Below, piece after piece: positions 41,850 through 53,391 of a stretch of DNA of 64,000 nucleotides. The DNA lies in the NCBI GenBank assembly GCA_964035575.1, contig OZ037918.1:806001-870000 (forward strand), given 5' to 3'. Every line of letters begins with the position of its first letter. Positions within the stretch are counted from its first letter, which is position 1. The stretch is from Rhynchopus sp. YZ270_cl-10 (lineage: Eukaryota > Euglenozoa > Diplonemea > Diplonemida > Diplonemidae). The position numbers were made by a program, and so were the translations under genes. The notes beneath the pieces are model-generated. The model worked only from the letters and a program-made list of their open reading frames with translations, was not told the DNA's origin and made no database searches.

Positions 41850-42949
41850 TTGGGTACAAACGCCATTTCCCTTCCTTTTTTTTACTAATGAAGTGGTTTT
41901 AGGTTCGATAACTAAAAAAATGGAGAAGAACAGTGTCCCTGCGTCCGCTGATGTACGGTGAGGCGTTTCGCACTTTTTCCAACGTTCTCTTTCTTTGTAA
42001 AAAAAGCCCCTTTTGTCTGGACCCACACCTGCCAATTTATTGGTCTGGTTCTCTGGGTCTTTTAGGTTTTCCTATTCCAGCGACATACTATGAGGAAATC
42101 GAATGAGTCGATACCAAAAAATTGCTTCTCAATCTGGGTGGACGGAACGCCCTGGGTATGTATTACCTTGATGTAGTGCACCCAAAAGGCTTCGGTAATA
42201 TGAGTTGAGTACAAAAAAACCTCAACTCACACCAAGGTGGAGGCTGCGATCGACACAACTAAAAAATAACCACTTTTTTTTTTTTTTTTTTAGGGTCGCA
42301 AAATGAAACTGTCAGTATGAGTCATTTATTTGTTTGTTTGTTTGTTTTTTGTCAGAAGTTTTATTTTATTTTAGTTAAATAGCCATGCAGACGCTGCGCT
42401 AATGCCATATGTTAGTCATTTTTTTGTTTTGTTTGTACGTTTTTCAATGCTAGAAGGACCCGCGAAGGACCTTGTTTTTTTTTTTTTTTTCCTTTTTTTC
42501 TCTGACCAAATTATTAGGAAAATCACACCATTTTTTGTTTTGTTTTTTGTTTTTTGTTTTCACTTTCCCCATCCCAAAAGGTTTTCCCCACCCCTATTCT
42601 AAGCAATGTTTCATTTTTATCCTAAAAAAGGAAACATCAGCAACAACAAAAAAGGAAAAAAAAAAAATATCACAGAAAGAAATCTAAAAAACCCCTCCCA
42701 TCCCTGAAACCCTCTACCCCTTCTCTCTACTCCACTCCACGCTTACCCCATCTCCCATACCTTTTTACGACGTGATATCAGTCGTATGAGGGGAACAAAT
42801 GAATTTTTTTTTTTTTTTTGCAGATTTGAAAAATCCGAGCGAGAACGTATGCTGTAGATTTGCAGGGTGGGTGTGTGTGTGTATGTGCGGATACTTCTGC
42901 ACCAGATCAAAAAAAAAAAGTGGAAGCACACTCTAGGGTGGCTACACTA
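41850..42949. other. Spacer, no gene seen
   Basis: Contains a C-family copy (41935-41995) and several long T and A runs. Nothing else recognised. Confidence 0.5.
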
Positions 42950-43012
42950 ATACAATCACATGGATTACAAAAGATCTTAATTAAGATATGAGCGAAAAAC
43001 ACCGTTTTTTTA

Positions 43013-44619
43013 GGGGGATCCGTAAATAGACCGGCAACGACCAGACACGTAATTAGTGTGTAGAGCCGGTCTTTAGCCGGTCTTTAGGGTCCGTAAAAAG
43101 ACCGGCTCTTAAGGATTACCGGCTATAAGGGCCGGTCCTACCCACCCTCGAAAAAGACCGGCAGACCGGGTGTACAATTGTACACACAAAAATTTACGTA
43201 CGATCTTCATCAATTTCGATTTGAGGCCATTAAAAGCAAAATTTGGCACTTTTGAGCATCTAGGGGGGTCTAAAACGCGGTTCCGCGAACCCAAAATTTC
43301 GTGATTTTTACCAAAAACAAGTCGATTTTTGAAAAAATCTCAAAAAAAAAAATCCCAATTTTTTTTTTCACAAGTGTTTTTGAGGCCTGCTCACTACACC
43401 CTAGGTACCCTTCTGGGACCAAAAAGTCAAAAAAAGCAAGAATTGAGCTGTTTTGAGCATCTAGAGTTTATTCCCCGGCCATTTTTCTGCACCACCAGTG
43501 CATTTTGTATGGGCCAGCGCCTTGTCAAAAAATCGAAAAATCTCAAAAAAAAAATTTTTTTTTCGGGAAAATTTCGACCCCTGAGTTGGGTTTTTGGGCA
43601 CCAAAAAGTGCAAAAAAACGCAAAAATCGGGTGTTTTGACGATCTGGGGGTAAACATATGCATTATGCACCTTATGCATTACTACAGGGCCCACAATTTC
43701 GACTTTTCCTTAGCAAATTCCGTCACATTTTTTTTTTTTTCGATTTTGGCAAAGGCAAATCTCAGGAAAAAAAAAATCACCCCGATAGTGGGTCCTTGGG
43801 TGTCCAAAGATGCCAAAGATGTTTTGACCATCGGTGGGCACCTAAAACGCACTTTTCTGCCCAAAAAAAATGAATATCGATTTTTCCTTAGCGTTCTTAT
43901 AGCCGTGATTTTTCAGTTTTTTTTCACAAAAAAATTCACCAAAAATAGTGTGTCCTTGGGAGATCAAAAACGCAAAAAAACGCAAAATTTTGGTGTTTTG
44001 ACCCTTCAGAAGCACCCAAAACGCACTTTTGTGTACAAAAACACACATATTTCACATTTCCTTAGCAATTCCTTTCACCAGTACAAGGCGATTTTTGACC
44101 AGACAAAAAAATTTTTATTGCTCAAAAACGGGCGTGGTAGGCACCCGAAGTCATAAAATGGCCCAAAGAATCCAAAAAACCTCAGAAATACATGTTCGTG
44201 AAAAACATTTGCAAGTCAAAATTCAACCACAATACGGTCATTTTGTGCATACCCTGTGACTGTAGTGGCTAGAGAACACGCATGCAGACCTGTTCCTTGC
44301 AATTTCCAGTGTTGTGTTTATCAATGCATGCATCCAGAGGACCTTTGGTTTACAAAATCGTAGGCACTCCTGAGCAATGAAGTCGGTTTTTGACCCAAAA
44401 TCGGGGTGTGTGGGCCCTAATTTGCTCCAAATTTGGCCGAAAATTGGGATTTTTCTGAAAATTTCATTGTGCTCAGCAAAAATCCTTGCTTTTTTGAAGA
44501 ATTTTCCAAAAAATATGCTATACCCCCTATGACTGGACCCAACTCCCCTCACCCTTTTTTTTTTTCACCCAAAAGGGCCGGAAATTTTACACACTAATAC
44601 ACAAACTTACGGACCCCCC
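43013..44619. mobile_element. Element B inside composite A
   Basis: Ends GGGGGATCCGTAA and TTACGGACCCCCC with ATTAGTGTGTA a little further in on both sides. Just inside the left end are several ACCGGC/GCCGGT repeats. The interior is about five degenerate tandem repeats of 165-205 bp (starting near 43214, 43425, 43603, 43797 and 43962), each with a CAAAAA-GCAAAA run and TTTTGA followed by AAAACGC. The first repeat recurs at 58255-58390. Confidence 0.55.
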
Positions 44620-44780
44620 AAGATCTTAGTGTTTTCTTAAAATTAAGTAAGATCTTAGTGTTTTGTGTTGAATATCTTAGTTTTTTTTTGTTAAGATCTT
44701 AGTTTCCACCAAAAAAAACTAAGATCTTAAAAACAAAACTAAGATCTTAAAAATAAATAGGCTGATTGACGCCGGGCTTG

Positions 44781-45148
44781 GCCGGTGCTGATCGGTGGTG
44801 ATCGGTGGTGATCGATGGTGATCGACGGTGATCGGTGGTGATCGATGGTGATCGGTGCGTGGTCGGTGCTGATCGGTGGTGATCGCCGGTGATCGATGGT
44901 GATCGATGGTGATCGGTGGTGATCGGTGAGTGGTCGGTGGTGGTCGACGGTGGTCGGTGGTGATCGGTGGTGATCGGTGCTGATCGGTGAGTGGTCGGTG
45001 GTGATCGATGGTGGTCGACGGTGATTAACGGTGATCGATGGTGATCGGTGGTGATCGACGGTGATCGGTGGTGATCGATGGTAATCGATGGTGATCGGTG
45101 TGTGAGCGGTGCTGATCGGTGGTGATCGGTGCGTGATCGGTGGTAATC
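44781..45148 (+). repeat. Minisatellite, unit GGTGATCGGT
   Basis: About 38 degenerate 9-10-bp units, varying mainly at GATCGG, GATCGA and GTCGG. Confidence 0.85.
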
Positions 45149-45569
45149 GCTAGAAATGGGTAGCTATTACCGTATAGAGCACCCACGAGCTTGTCTCTCA
45201 GGTGTTAGGTTTGTATGTGATGAAAATTTCAAAAAGTGAGATAACCATCACACATGGCCAGTATCGCCATGAAATGAGTCCAATGCGACATTGGAGGCCC
45301 ACTTTTGACACTTTGGGCCAAATTTAGTTATGTACGTGAATCTCCGTTGAAAAAATATTTCGTGATTTTTTGGTGTAGCGCCTTAACCGATTCCCCGTGT
45401 TTCTACCAGTTGTCATGCCGATACGGGGGGGGAAGAGGTGTTGGGAAAAAATTGTTTTTTTTCCTTGGCGAGCTTTTAAATGCCGGCATTTGCATTTCCA
45501 GAATCCGTCCGGCCAGTGGTGGGGCCAATTTGCCGAAATGGACAAGTTCTCGTTTTTGGTCAATTTCCT

Positions 45570-45833
45570 CAGTATACACAGTATACACAGTATACACAGT
45601 ATACACAGTATACACAGTATACACAGTATACACAGTATACACAGTATACACAGTATACACAGTATACACAGTATACACAGTATACACAGTATACACAGTA
45701 TACACAGTATACACAGTATACACAGTATACACAGTATACACAGTATACACAGTATACACAGTATACACAGTATACACAGTATACACAGTATACACAGTAT
45801 ACACAGTATACACAGTATACACAGTATACACAG
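45570..45833 (+). repeat. Tandem array, 9-bp unit AGTATACAC
   Basis: About 29 units with no variation seen. Length 9 keeps several frames open on both strands, giving false repeat proteins. Confidence 0.97.
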
Positions 45834-45842
45834 GGGATTGGG

Positions 45843-46022
45843 AGTACAGTACAGTACAGTACAGTACAGTACAGTACAGTACAGTACAGTACAGTACAGT
45901 ACAGTACAGTACAGTACAGTACAGTACAGTACAGTACAGTACAGTACAGTACAGTACAGTACAGTACAGTACAGTACAGTACAGTACAGTACAGTACAGT
46001 ACAGTACAGTACAGTACAGTAC
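45843..46022 (+). repeat. Tandem array, 5-bp unit AGTAC
   Basis: 36 uninterrupted units, separated from the 9-bp array by only GGGATTGGG. The two units share AGTA and AC, so one may have arisen from the other. Confidence 0.97.
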
Positions 46023-46482
46023 CCCATATGTTAGAAGACCCTGAGAAAAAAATCGAAGTCAAAATGACCTCGAGGTACAGGTCAGATTTGTGCACCAGTT
46101 GTGAATCGGTTGAACCAGGAGTTTGTCCCAAAATATTTTTCCGCCAATTTTTGCCCGCAAAAAATCGGGTAGGGGGGAAATTGATTTTGGCTCTCAGGAA
46201 TCTGTGGGTGCTCTGATGGGGTCAATTTGCGCTGAGAAATGAGTATTTTTGACCTAAAATGCATGAGTCAGTTTTTACATGATTTTGGTGTTTTTTTGGG
46301 TTTTGTATGGATTTTTTGGTCAGTACATAATCTGCGGTGATCAAAAGTACCATATTCCTTCGGCAATGGCCTCAAAGGGCATTTCTATGACCTGGACATG
46401 GGGGTCAGTCTCCACTTCTGACCACCTAAAATTACGTCATATACACGGTTATACCCAAAAACTGACGAAGAAACTTTCCCAG

Positions 46483-46773
46483 TGTTCGGTGGTGATCGAC
46501 GGTGATCGGTGGTGATCGGTGGTGATCGGTGGTGATCGACGGTGATCGATGGTGATCGGTGGTGATCGACGGTGATCGATGGTGATCGGTGGTGATCGGT
46601 GGTGATCGATGGTGATCGGTACTGATCGGTGGTGGTCGATGGTGATCGCCGGTGATCGGTGGTGATCGGTGCGTAAATCGATGTGGTCGGTGCAATCGGT
46701 GGGTGAGCGGTGGTGGTCGGTGGTGATCGGTGCTGATCGATCGCGATCGGTGGTGATCCGTTTAAATCGGTGG
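46483..46773 (+). repeat. Minisatellite, unit GGTGATCGGT, second array
   Basis: About 29 degenerate units, same unit and same orientation as the array at 44781-45148, although the element ends are inverted. Confidence 0.85.
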
Positions 46774-47106
46774 TAAAAAGTGACAAAATGGGCAAACCAG
46801 CCCGACGTCAATCAGCCTAATAAAGTGGCTACGATCTTAGAAAAAAAAACTAAGATCTTAGAGAAAAAACTAAGATCTTAGTTTTTTGGTGTTTTTTTCC
46901 ACTAAGATCTTAGTGGAAAAAAAAAACTAAGAAGATATCAAAACCCCGCTCAAAAAAAATTTCCCCTTACTAAGATCTTTTGTTTTCCATGAAGATCTTA
47001 GTGGAAAAAAAAAACTAAGAAGATATCAAAACCCCGCTCAAAAAAAATTTCCCCTTACTAAGATCTTTTGTTTTCCATGCAATCAAGTTTTCAAAAAACA
47101 AAAAAA

Positions 47107-47547
47107 ACAAGTAATTGCTATCGGAAAAAAAACGGGGTGTGATGTGGAACTCCATCTTGTAGAAATAATCTACAACACGCCCAGCATTCTGCTCTTCTGC
47201 AGGTATGCTAACGCTCTTCGTACGCTGCCAGACCCACTGGGACGCCAGCATCTGAAACGTTCAAGAAGGGGGGCTGTCCTCTTCGTCCAGCACCATCTGC
47301 TCGATAGCGTTGTTGGACGTCGGCTCGGCAGGCTCGGCGTGGTCCAGCTCGTTTTTGTCCACAGGCTCCCCACATTGTCGTCGTCGTTGGAGCAGTGCAG
47401 AAGGAACACAGAATGCACAGACTACAACACATCGATCACACCAGGCGCATCACCACCTCCAGCAAATCGCCAGGATGCTACGGTGGTTTCGAAAATCGCG
47501 CGGAGTTTTCCACAGCACACCCCGCTTTTTTCTTAGCAATTACTTGT
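47107..47547. mobile_element. TIR element carrying a GC-rich, coding-like interior
   Basis: Ends ACAAGTAATTGCTA match perfectly in inverted orientation, continuing as CGGGGTGTG and TGTGGA over about 47 bp. The 300-bp interior is much richer in G+C than either end. On the minus strand, after 47400, one frame reads EPVDKNELDHAEPAEP and NNAIEQMVLDEEDSPP before a stop, and CTGCAGGTATG at about 47198 looks like this genome's exon-intron sites. Likely a non-autonomous element that picked up a gene piece. Confidence 0.6.
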
Positions 47548-49366
47548 CCTTGTTGGTATTGTTGTTTTCAACCACCTTCCTTCAACCCTTATAGGATCAG
47601 TTGTTATTTTTTTCGCGAAAACATGAAATTACACATTTCAAGAGAACAAATTAAAAAGGGTCCTTATTTGCATTTTTGGGATCCGCCCGTGCAGTGGTGG
47701 GGTCAATCTTGAAAATTGGACAATTTTTTGACCACTTAAATTTTGAGAAATATGAGCCCGGTTGCTTATACGTGGGGCCCATTTTCGGCTAAAATTTTCC
47801 TCAAAATCTGGTTTTGTAAAATTGACCCTTTACTCCCCCCCCACATCGATTTCAATACTATACCTTACTTCACCTACGGTTGCCCTTACAGGGGGGGTGA
47901 AGGAAGGTAAGTTGAAAAACAACAAATGTTTTCAGTGCCTTCCTCTATCTGGAGAGGCAGTTTGCGCTTTCAACCTTTTTTATTTCAAAAAAAAAATTTT
48001 TTTTTAAATGTCTCACATCTTTACCACACCTCTCGGATGTGCAAGGATCCACCTATTCTTTGGGCGGGCAATTGTCAATACATTACGTTCGCATACGTTC
48101 GATACAAAAAAGCTACATTTTTTTTTGAGGCGTATTTTTTGCGTTTTTTTATGCGTTTTCCCCCCCCAATACCATGGACGTATTTTCCTCCACCGCATAT
48201 ACACATTTGGGCTATATTCCGAATGCAGGGATGACCCATATTTGATATTAAAACACAACCGCTACGTTCACAAAATCACAAAAAAAATAAACAAAACAAA
48301 ACAAAACAAAACAAGAGCACAAAGTTTGAAAACCCACCCCCTTGCCCTAAAACTTTGAGGATGCAACTTTTTTGTGTACAAAACAGCACTTTGACTACAA
48401 ATCAACAAATAAAAGCTACTTTCTAGGGTTGAGGATGGCCTCTTGTCCATACCTATTAAGTACAAAGCCTTTTGGGCGACATTGTGTACAAGATCCTACC
48501 TCGGTAGGTGATTGTCGATACAACAAAAAACATACAGTGGTGATTGCACAACTGGTGGTAACACAACCCGAGGCAACTACACTACTCCAACAATTTATCA
48601 AAAAAAAAAAAAAAATCATCTAAAAAACCATCCAAAATACTTTCATGCTTTCATTCTATTGACATTTGTTTCGTTTTCTTCTTTTTTGGGACCACGAGAG
48701 TATCCCTTGAAAAAAATCAATGAAGCTGCAATCTGTTTGGCTACCCGCAAACCAACAGATAATCAAAAAAAAAAACGAAAAAGAAAAAACGAAAACTAAA
48801 CCCCTCTGGATCGACCCGTCCCAATCCGGCGCAGTGAAACACAGTGGAGGGGAGGGTGGGAAGGGAGGGGGACCTGCAGGTGTTCTGTTGACTATACAAA
48901 AAAATGACATTGTCGAAAAATCGACGTTAATGATGCTCTTTTTTTTCAGTACCCGAAAATGGGGTGGGGGGTGGGGGGGGGAGGGGAGGGGGTTTTTTTT
49001 TTGAAAATAAATTAATTTTTTTGAGTAAAAATTTGGCAATGATACAAAGCGAGGCTTTTAAAGTCATTTTTTTTTTTTTTTTTTTTTGCCAGCCTTTTCT
49101 CTCTCGGATTATTTGATTGGGTGTCCACCCCACGGTACAACCCGGTCATTGTACCAAGGTACACTGTTCACGAGAGGGCTTTTGTAAGTTAAGGTTGACT
49201 AAGCACGAGAGAGCTTAGGGTCATCTTATAAACTTTTCTTTGTATTTCAAGTCAACTTCTCTCTTTCTCTTTCTCGTTATATTTTTTCTCTCTTATTCTT
49301 CCCCCACACACACACAGAATGCGATGTTTTTTTTTGGCTGTTCGAGTTTTTTCTTCTTTTTTTTTT
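47548..49366. other. Spacer with one E-motif copy and one G copy
   Basis: E motif at 47665-47735; G-family copy with an S copy inside it at 49120-49260. Poly-A and poly-T runs throughout. No gene seen. Confidence 0.5.
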
Positions 49367-51534
49367 GGGGAATAGTCAGTTATGCCCTACCCTTTTTTTG
49401 AAATGGTCAGAGATACCCGAAAATAAGTTCAGATATTGGTCAGAGATACCCGAAAATAAGTTCAGATATTGGTCAGAGATGCCCCATTTTCAAAAATAGG
49501 GCATAACTGACCAATATCTGAACTTATTTTCGGGTATTTCGGGTATCTCTGACCATTTCTCAACTTATTTTCGGGCATGTCTGACCATATCGCCAACTTT
49601 TTTCGGGTACCCCAAAAAAGTTGGTTTTCGGGTATACCCAGATACCCAGATACCCAGGTACCCAGGTCCAGGAACAGGTACCCAGGAACAGGAAAAAAGT
49701 CGTGAAAGAGCAACCACAGCTCCACATGACAAACACAAAAGTGTCCAGTCACGTGGGGCATTCATGCACTGAGGAGATAATGTTCCAACAATTTACAAGA
49801 AAGATTACTTAACCTACTGCTGGAAATTGCCAGGTCGTAGTAACACACAAAGTGTGCCTCCGTTCGGGAAGACCGGATATTCTAGAGACCAGAAAGGCCT
49901 CAAGAATATCTTCCGGTAGTCAAGGTAGAACCGAGTGAACGGCCCAAGACCCCCGTGGAGAAGTTAAATGTTGTAATGCTATCAGGTAGAAACTGCGACC
50001 ACTGTCTTACCCTCCTCAATGCATGGTGGTTGATGTCTTCCACAACAAATTTCCTGTACCCAGGTACCCAGGTTCCCAGACCCACGCAGTACCACGTCGC
50101 AGTACTACGCAAAATTTACCACCAGACCCTGTCTTCGTGCACCTGAAGTACAACGCCGCAGACAGGCCAAACATGCGTTGGACTCAGAGGAATGCCCGCT
50201 GTGCAGGTATCATGAGAACCAACTCCCAGCAACAAGGGGCGCCTTTTGGCGGGCGTTGTTGAGGGTGTTTGGGGTGCAAAGTTTTCCACAATTTTGATGC
50301 GCGGGTACAGAAGTGTTATCTTGTTCTTTCATCTCTAGGAATGTAAATGTCAATCGCGTTTAACTACCACTAGGGCTTGTTCAGTGAACCCACGAGGGGT
50401 CGAAGGGGGTTGGTTATCCCGTATCTATCAAAGGTTGTGTCGACCAGGCGAAACCACTATGTTACGCTGTACGTTGTTAAATCCGAAGAAATAACACTTT
50501 AGCAGCCGCAGGAAGTTTGCTAAAAAGAGTGCCTCACGCTACACAAACCACCACCCGCGATTGACTTAGATGTTATAACAAAGAGAATTCAGAACAAAAC
50601 AACACCCTGCCCCATACACACTAAATTGTCATGCTTCGAGAGCATGCCTGGGCCAAAATTACTTGACAAAAAAGGCAACAAGACCACCCACAAGGAGTGT
50701 GAAATGTGCACTGGTTTTCTGGGGGAACGCAATATTTTCTTGTGCCTCGTCCTCCGTAAGCAGAGGACAGACTTTCCGGAAGGTTTCCAAAGTCGAATTT
50801 CTTGCACTAGCTATGCTCCCTGGGTTAATGGCTATAGCAGTGACTGACAAAGTGTTCCCACCCCCAGGTCTTCGTCCACAAACAAATCTAGAATAGATTG
50901 ATTTGGGTGAAGCCTTGTATTTTGAGTTGTTGAATGTCGGAGAGCGGCGCTCATCGTAAATCACGGATGCAGTTCAGATTTCACGATCCTGTGATGAGTG
51001 TAAATGTGGGGTGTGATTAAGTATGGTGTACAAACGCAGTAGTCGGGAAGGGTGGGGTTAATGAAAAAAGTGGTAATAACTATGTATTTCCGCGAAATAA
51101 GGTAGCCTTTTTTCACGCTACAGAGAGTTTCCTGCTGCACTAATGGTTCCCAAGCGAAGCGAGGGACCATGTATAAGGGTTTGCGGGTTTGCGGGTATTT
51201 ACCCCCACTAAAAGTAACTGTGTGTGGGGTAGAGGGGTGAAAATCATACCATGCTGCTTCAATACTGTCTCTGCTGTCGCATTCCCTCATGGTGGGTCAC
51301 TCACCCACTGGGCAAAAAATCAAAGGGGGTACCCCCAAATAAGTGGGTACCCCAAATAAGTTCAGAGATACCCGAAAAAAGTTCAGATATACCCGAAAAT
51401 AAGTTCAAATACCCGAAAATAAGTTCAGATATAGTCAGTTATGCCCTATTTCTGGTTTTCGGGTATATCTGAACTTATTTTCGGGTATCTCTGACCATTT
51501 CAAAAAAAGGGTAGGGTATAACTGACCATTCCCC
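49367..51534. mobile_element. 2.17 kb element with about 70-bp TIRs, carrying repeat R
   Basis: Left end 49367-49436 and right end 51465-51534 are inverted copies with two or three mismatches (GGGGAATRGTCAGTTAT, GCCCTACCC, then GGTCAGAGATACCCG). Further copies of ATACCCGAAAATAAGTTCAG stack just inside both ends. The middle is a full R repeat (49692-51290). No intact gene. Confidence 0.8.
49692..51290 (+). repeat. Repeat R, copy 1 (full, forward)
   Basis: Begins GTCGTGAAAGAGCAACC and runs to GTGGGTCACTCACC. Matches 63315-64000 forward and 59500-61117 plus 57705-57925 and 58530-58910 in reverse. Part A (about 49692-50050) behaves as its own inverted-repeat unit. Small frames in it are interrupted or differ between copies; no recognised protein. 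Confidence 0.8.
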
Positions 51535-52669
51535 TTTTTTTTTTTCTCTTTCTTTTTTGTAATTGTCTTCAGGGCAACCGTTGCCAAGATGTAGCAGACA
51601 CTACACCGAGCTCTCTACCGGAGGTTTAAAAAAAAAAGGTTTTGGTAAAAGCCACTGGACATACCAAGGCGAATTTTTCGTGTTTGCCCTATATTCGGAT
51701 CCGAATATGGTCCAAGAATTTTGGGATCCGAATATAGGGCGAAGACGTATTGGCCTTCGAGGTATGACTAGGGTTACCATGTGGCTAAGGCGAGATTGAT
51801 GAATAACCAATGTTCAAAACATTAAGTAATCTAATCAGACTAAGGCGAGGGCAACAACGCTTTTACCTTTCATCAACCTTTCTTTTTCCCCTCTCCAGCA
51901 CAACCTCGAAAGTAGACAAACCTGTACAAGATGGTGGCTCTTGCCCTGAAATATCAGACGTCTATTTTTGTTTTCACGCTCTTTGACACGGAGTCTTTTT
52001 TTTTAAAGGTACATTGTCACGAGAGGGCATTGTATTTCAACTCTACTTTTTTTTCCTTCCCCCTGTTCGTGCCCCCCTGCCATTTCTCTTTTTCTTTTAA
52101 AAGGTGGCTAAGCAACAGTGCAACATGCATCGTGCAAGGTCCTCCTTGTTTTGTTTATCATCAGTTTTTTTTTTCTTTTTTATCAGCGTCACGCTTTCTT
52201 CAGACAGTGTGAGTGGTTTAATTGTATTGGTTCATGACTTTTTCCTTTATTTTTACCCCCCTTTTTGTACGCTGGTGACACGGCATAGAAAAAAACGTCA
52301 TCCGATATTCGCTTTTCTGGGGATTATGTGGCTTTTAGATTTGCAAAAAATTTTGTTTTTTGTTTCTTTCTTCCTTTTTTGTGAAAACTCTGCAAAAAAA
52401 AAAAAATTTTTTTTTTGGAAAAATGAAACACAAATATGCCGCACCTATATTAGGTGTGCCGTCTGTAAGCTTACTTCCTCAAAAAAAAGAGCATTTCCCT
52501 TGTATGACAATTTTGTGCTCCTGTTTTTTCATTTTTTTTTTTGCTTTGCCTCCAGAATTAGATCCATTTATGGTTTTCTTTTGATGAGGTAAATGTCTTT
52601 CTCGTTTAGACAGGGTTTTGTCGACCGTACAACAAAATAATCTGTTGTGTTTTTTTTTTTTTTTTATAC
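51535..52669. other. Spacer with a small hairpin and short repeats
   Basis: A perfect 17-bp palindrome GCCCTATATTCGGATCC and its complement lies at 51688-51742. G copy at 52000-52055; a GACTAAGGCGAGG S-like piece near 51838. No gene seen. Confidence 0.55.
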
Positions 52670-53391
52670 AAATTTCACGGCGTACGAAAGCGCTTGAAGC
52701 GTTTTTTTTTTCGGGGGGAAAAAAAAAGCACTTTTCGCTTGATGAAAAAAAAAAAGCGCTTTTTTTTTTTTGTGTGGGGTTTTTGGTAAGGCGTACCTGT
52801 TCTCATGATTTTTTTGATACTTTGGTTGTTTTTTTGCGTTGGGGTCAGCCCCGCCGCCAGGATTTTTGAATTTTGAAAAACTTCTGTTGATGGTCCCAAA
52901 AAAAAAACCCCCTGCAATCGTAGCCTCCGGCAGAGAGACGAATATTACCCAAGCACAGTCAGAGTTCCTCCGAATCAGCGACATTCGCTCCTTCTCACTT
53001 CCTACCGGGCTGTTGTGCAGGAGGCATGTACATTGTACTCTTCCATGGCCGGTGCAGGTGGCCGTGCACAAGCCGCAGTGGATGTCAGCCTTCTTATCAG
53101 TAAACAGCAGTCATGGCACCCAAAGGTTCCTGGCGAAGCCACGGTACGCAACATTTCTAAAAAATGTTGCCATAAAATGGCACTGCGTTCGTAATTTTTG
53201 TCAGAAAAATGCCCACAGCGGGAAATCGGCGACTCGATAAATTTGGTTTGGGTCACTTGTAGTGTGGACTTAAACCCCCTTAACAAACCCCTTCAGGAAA
53301 AAAAAGCGCTTTTTCCTAAAAATTCAAGCGCTTTTTTTTTTGAAAATTTCTCAAAAAACTCCTCGAAGCGCTTTCGTACGCCGTGAAATTT
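52670..53391. mobile_element. TIR element, 722 bp, non-coding
   Basis: Ends AAATTTCACGGCGTACGAAA match exactly in inverted orientation and continue GCGCTT; several more AAGCGCTTTT units lie inside both ends. The interior holds TTCCTGGCGAAGCCACGGTA (53129-53148), the reverse of the repeats at 39126 and 39246. No coding capacity. Confidence 0.82.

Larger units (their letters stand above)
44757..46821. mobile_element. Element C inside composite A, with minisatellites
   Basis: Inverted ends ATAGGCTGATTGACGCCGGG and CCCGACGTCAATCAGCCTAA match at about 19 of 20 positions. Inside each end is a minisatellite (44781-45148 and 46483-46773), then the E motif and the two short tandem arrays. No coding capacity. 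Confidence 0.75.
42950..47088. mobile_element. Nested foldback composite A (holds elements B and C)
   Basis: Outer inverted ends of about 30 bp (left 42949-42982, right 47059-47088), sharing AAAAGATCTTA and CATGG with flanks. Many AAGATCTTAG units lie just inside and between the inner elements. Two distinct elements with their own inverted ends sit inside: 43013-44619 and 44757-46821. The right side carries an 88-bp exact tandem duplication (46904-46991 and 46992-47079). Confidence 0.6.

Noticed and set aside
45403-46216. Repeat proteins YTV, SIH, TQY and YCV in five frames
   Set aside because: Frames stay open only because the units are 9 and 5 bp without stops; both strands give equally long products.
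46385-46811. Minus-strand TDHHRSP repeat proteins
   Set aside because: Translation of the GGTGATCGGT minisatellite; no start context, no conserved ends.
50626-50847. R-encoded 73-residue protein with Cys pairs, also in reverse at 60015-60233, as a transposase zinc finger
   Set aside because: Similar in both copies but with different starts and no extension; I could not match it to a known transposase.
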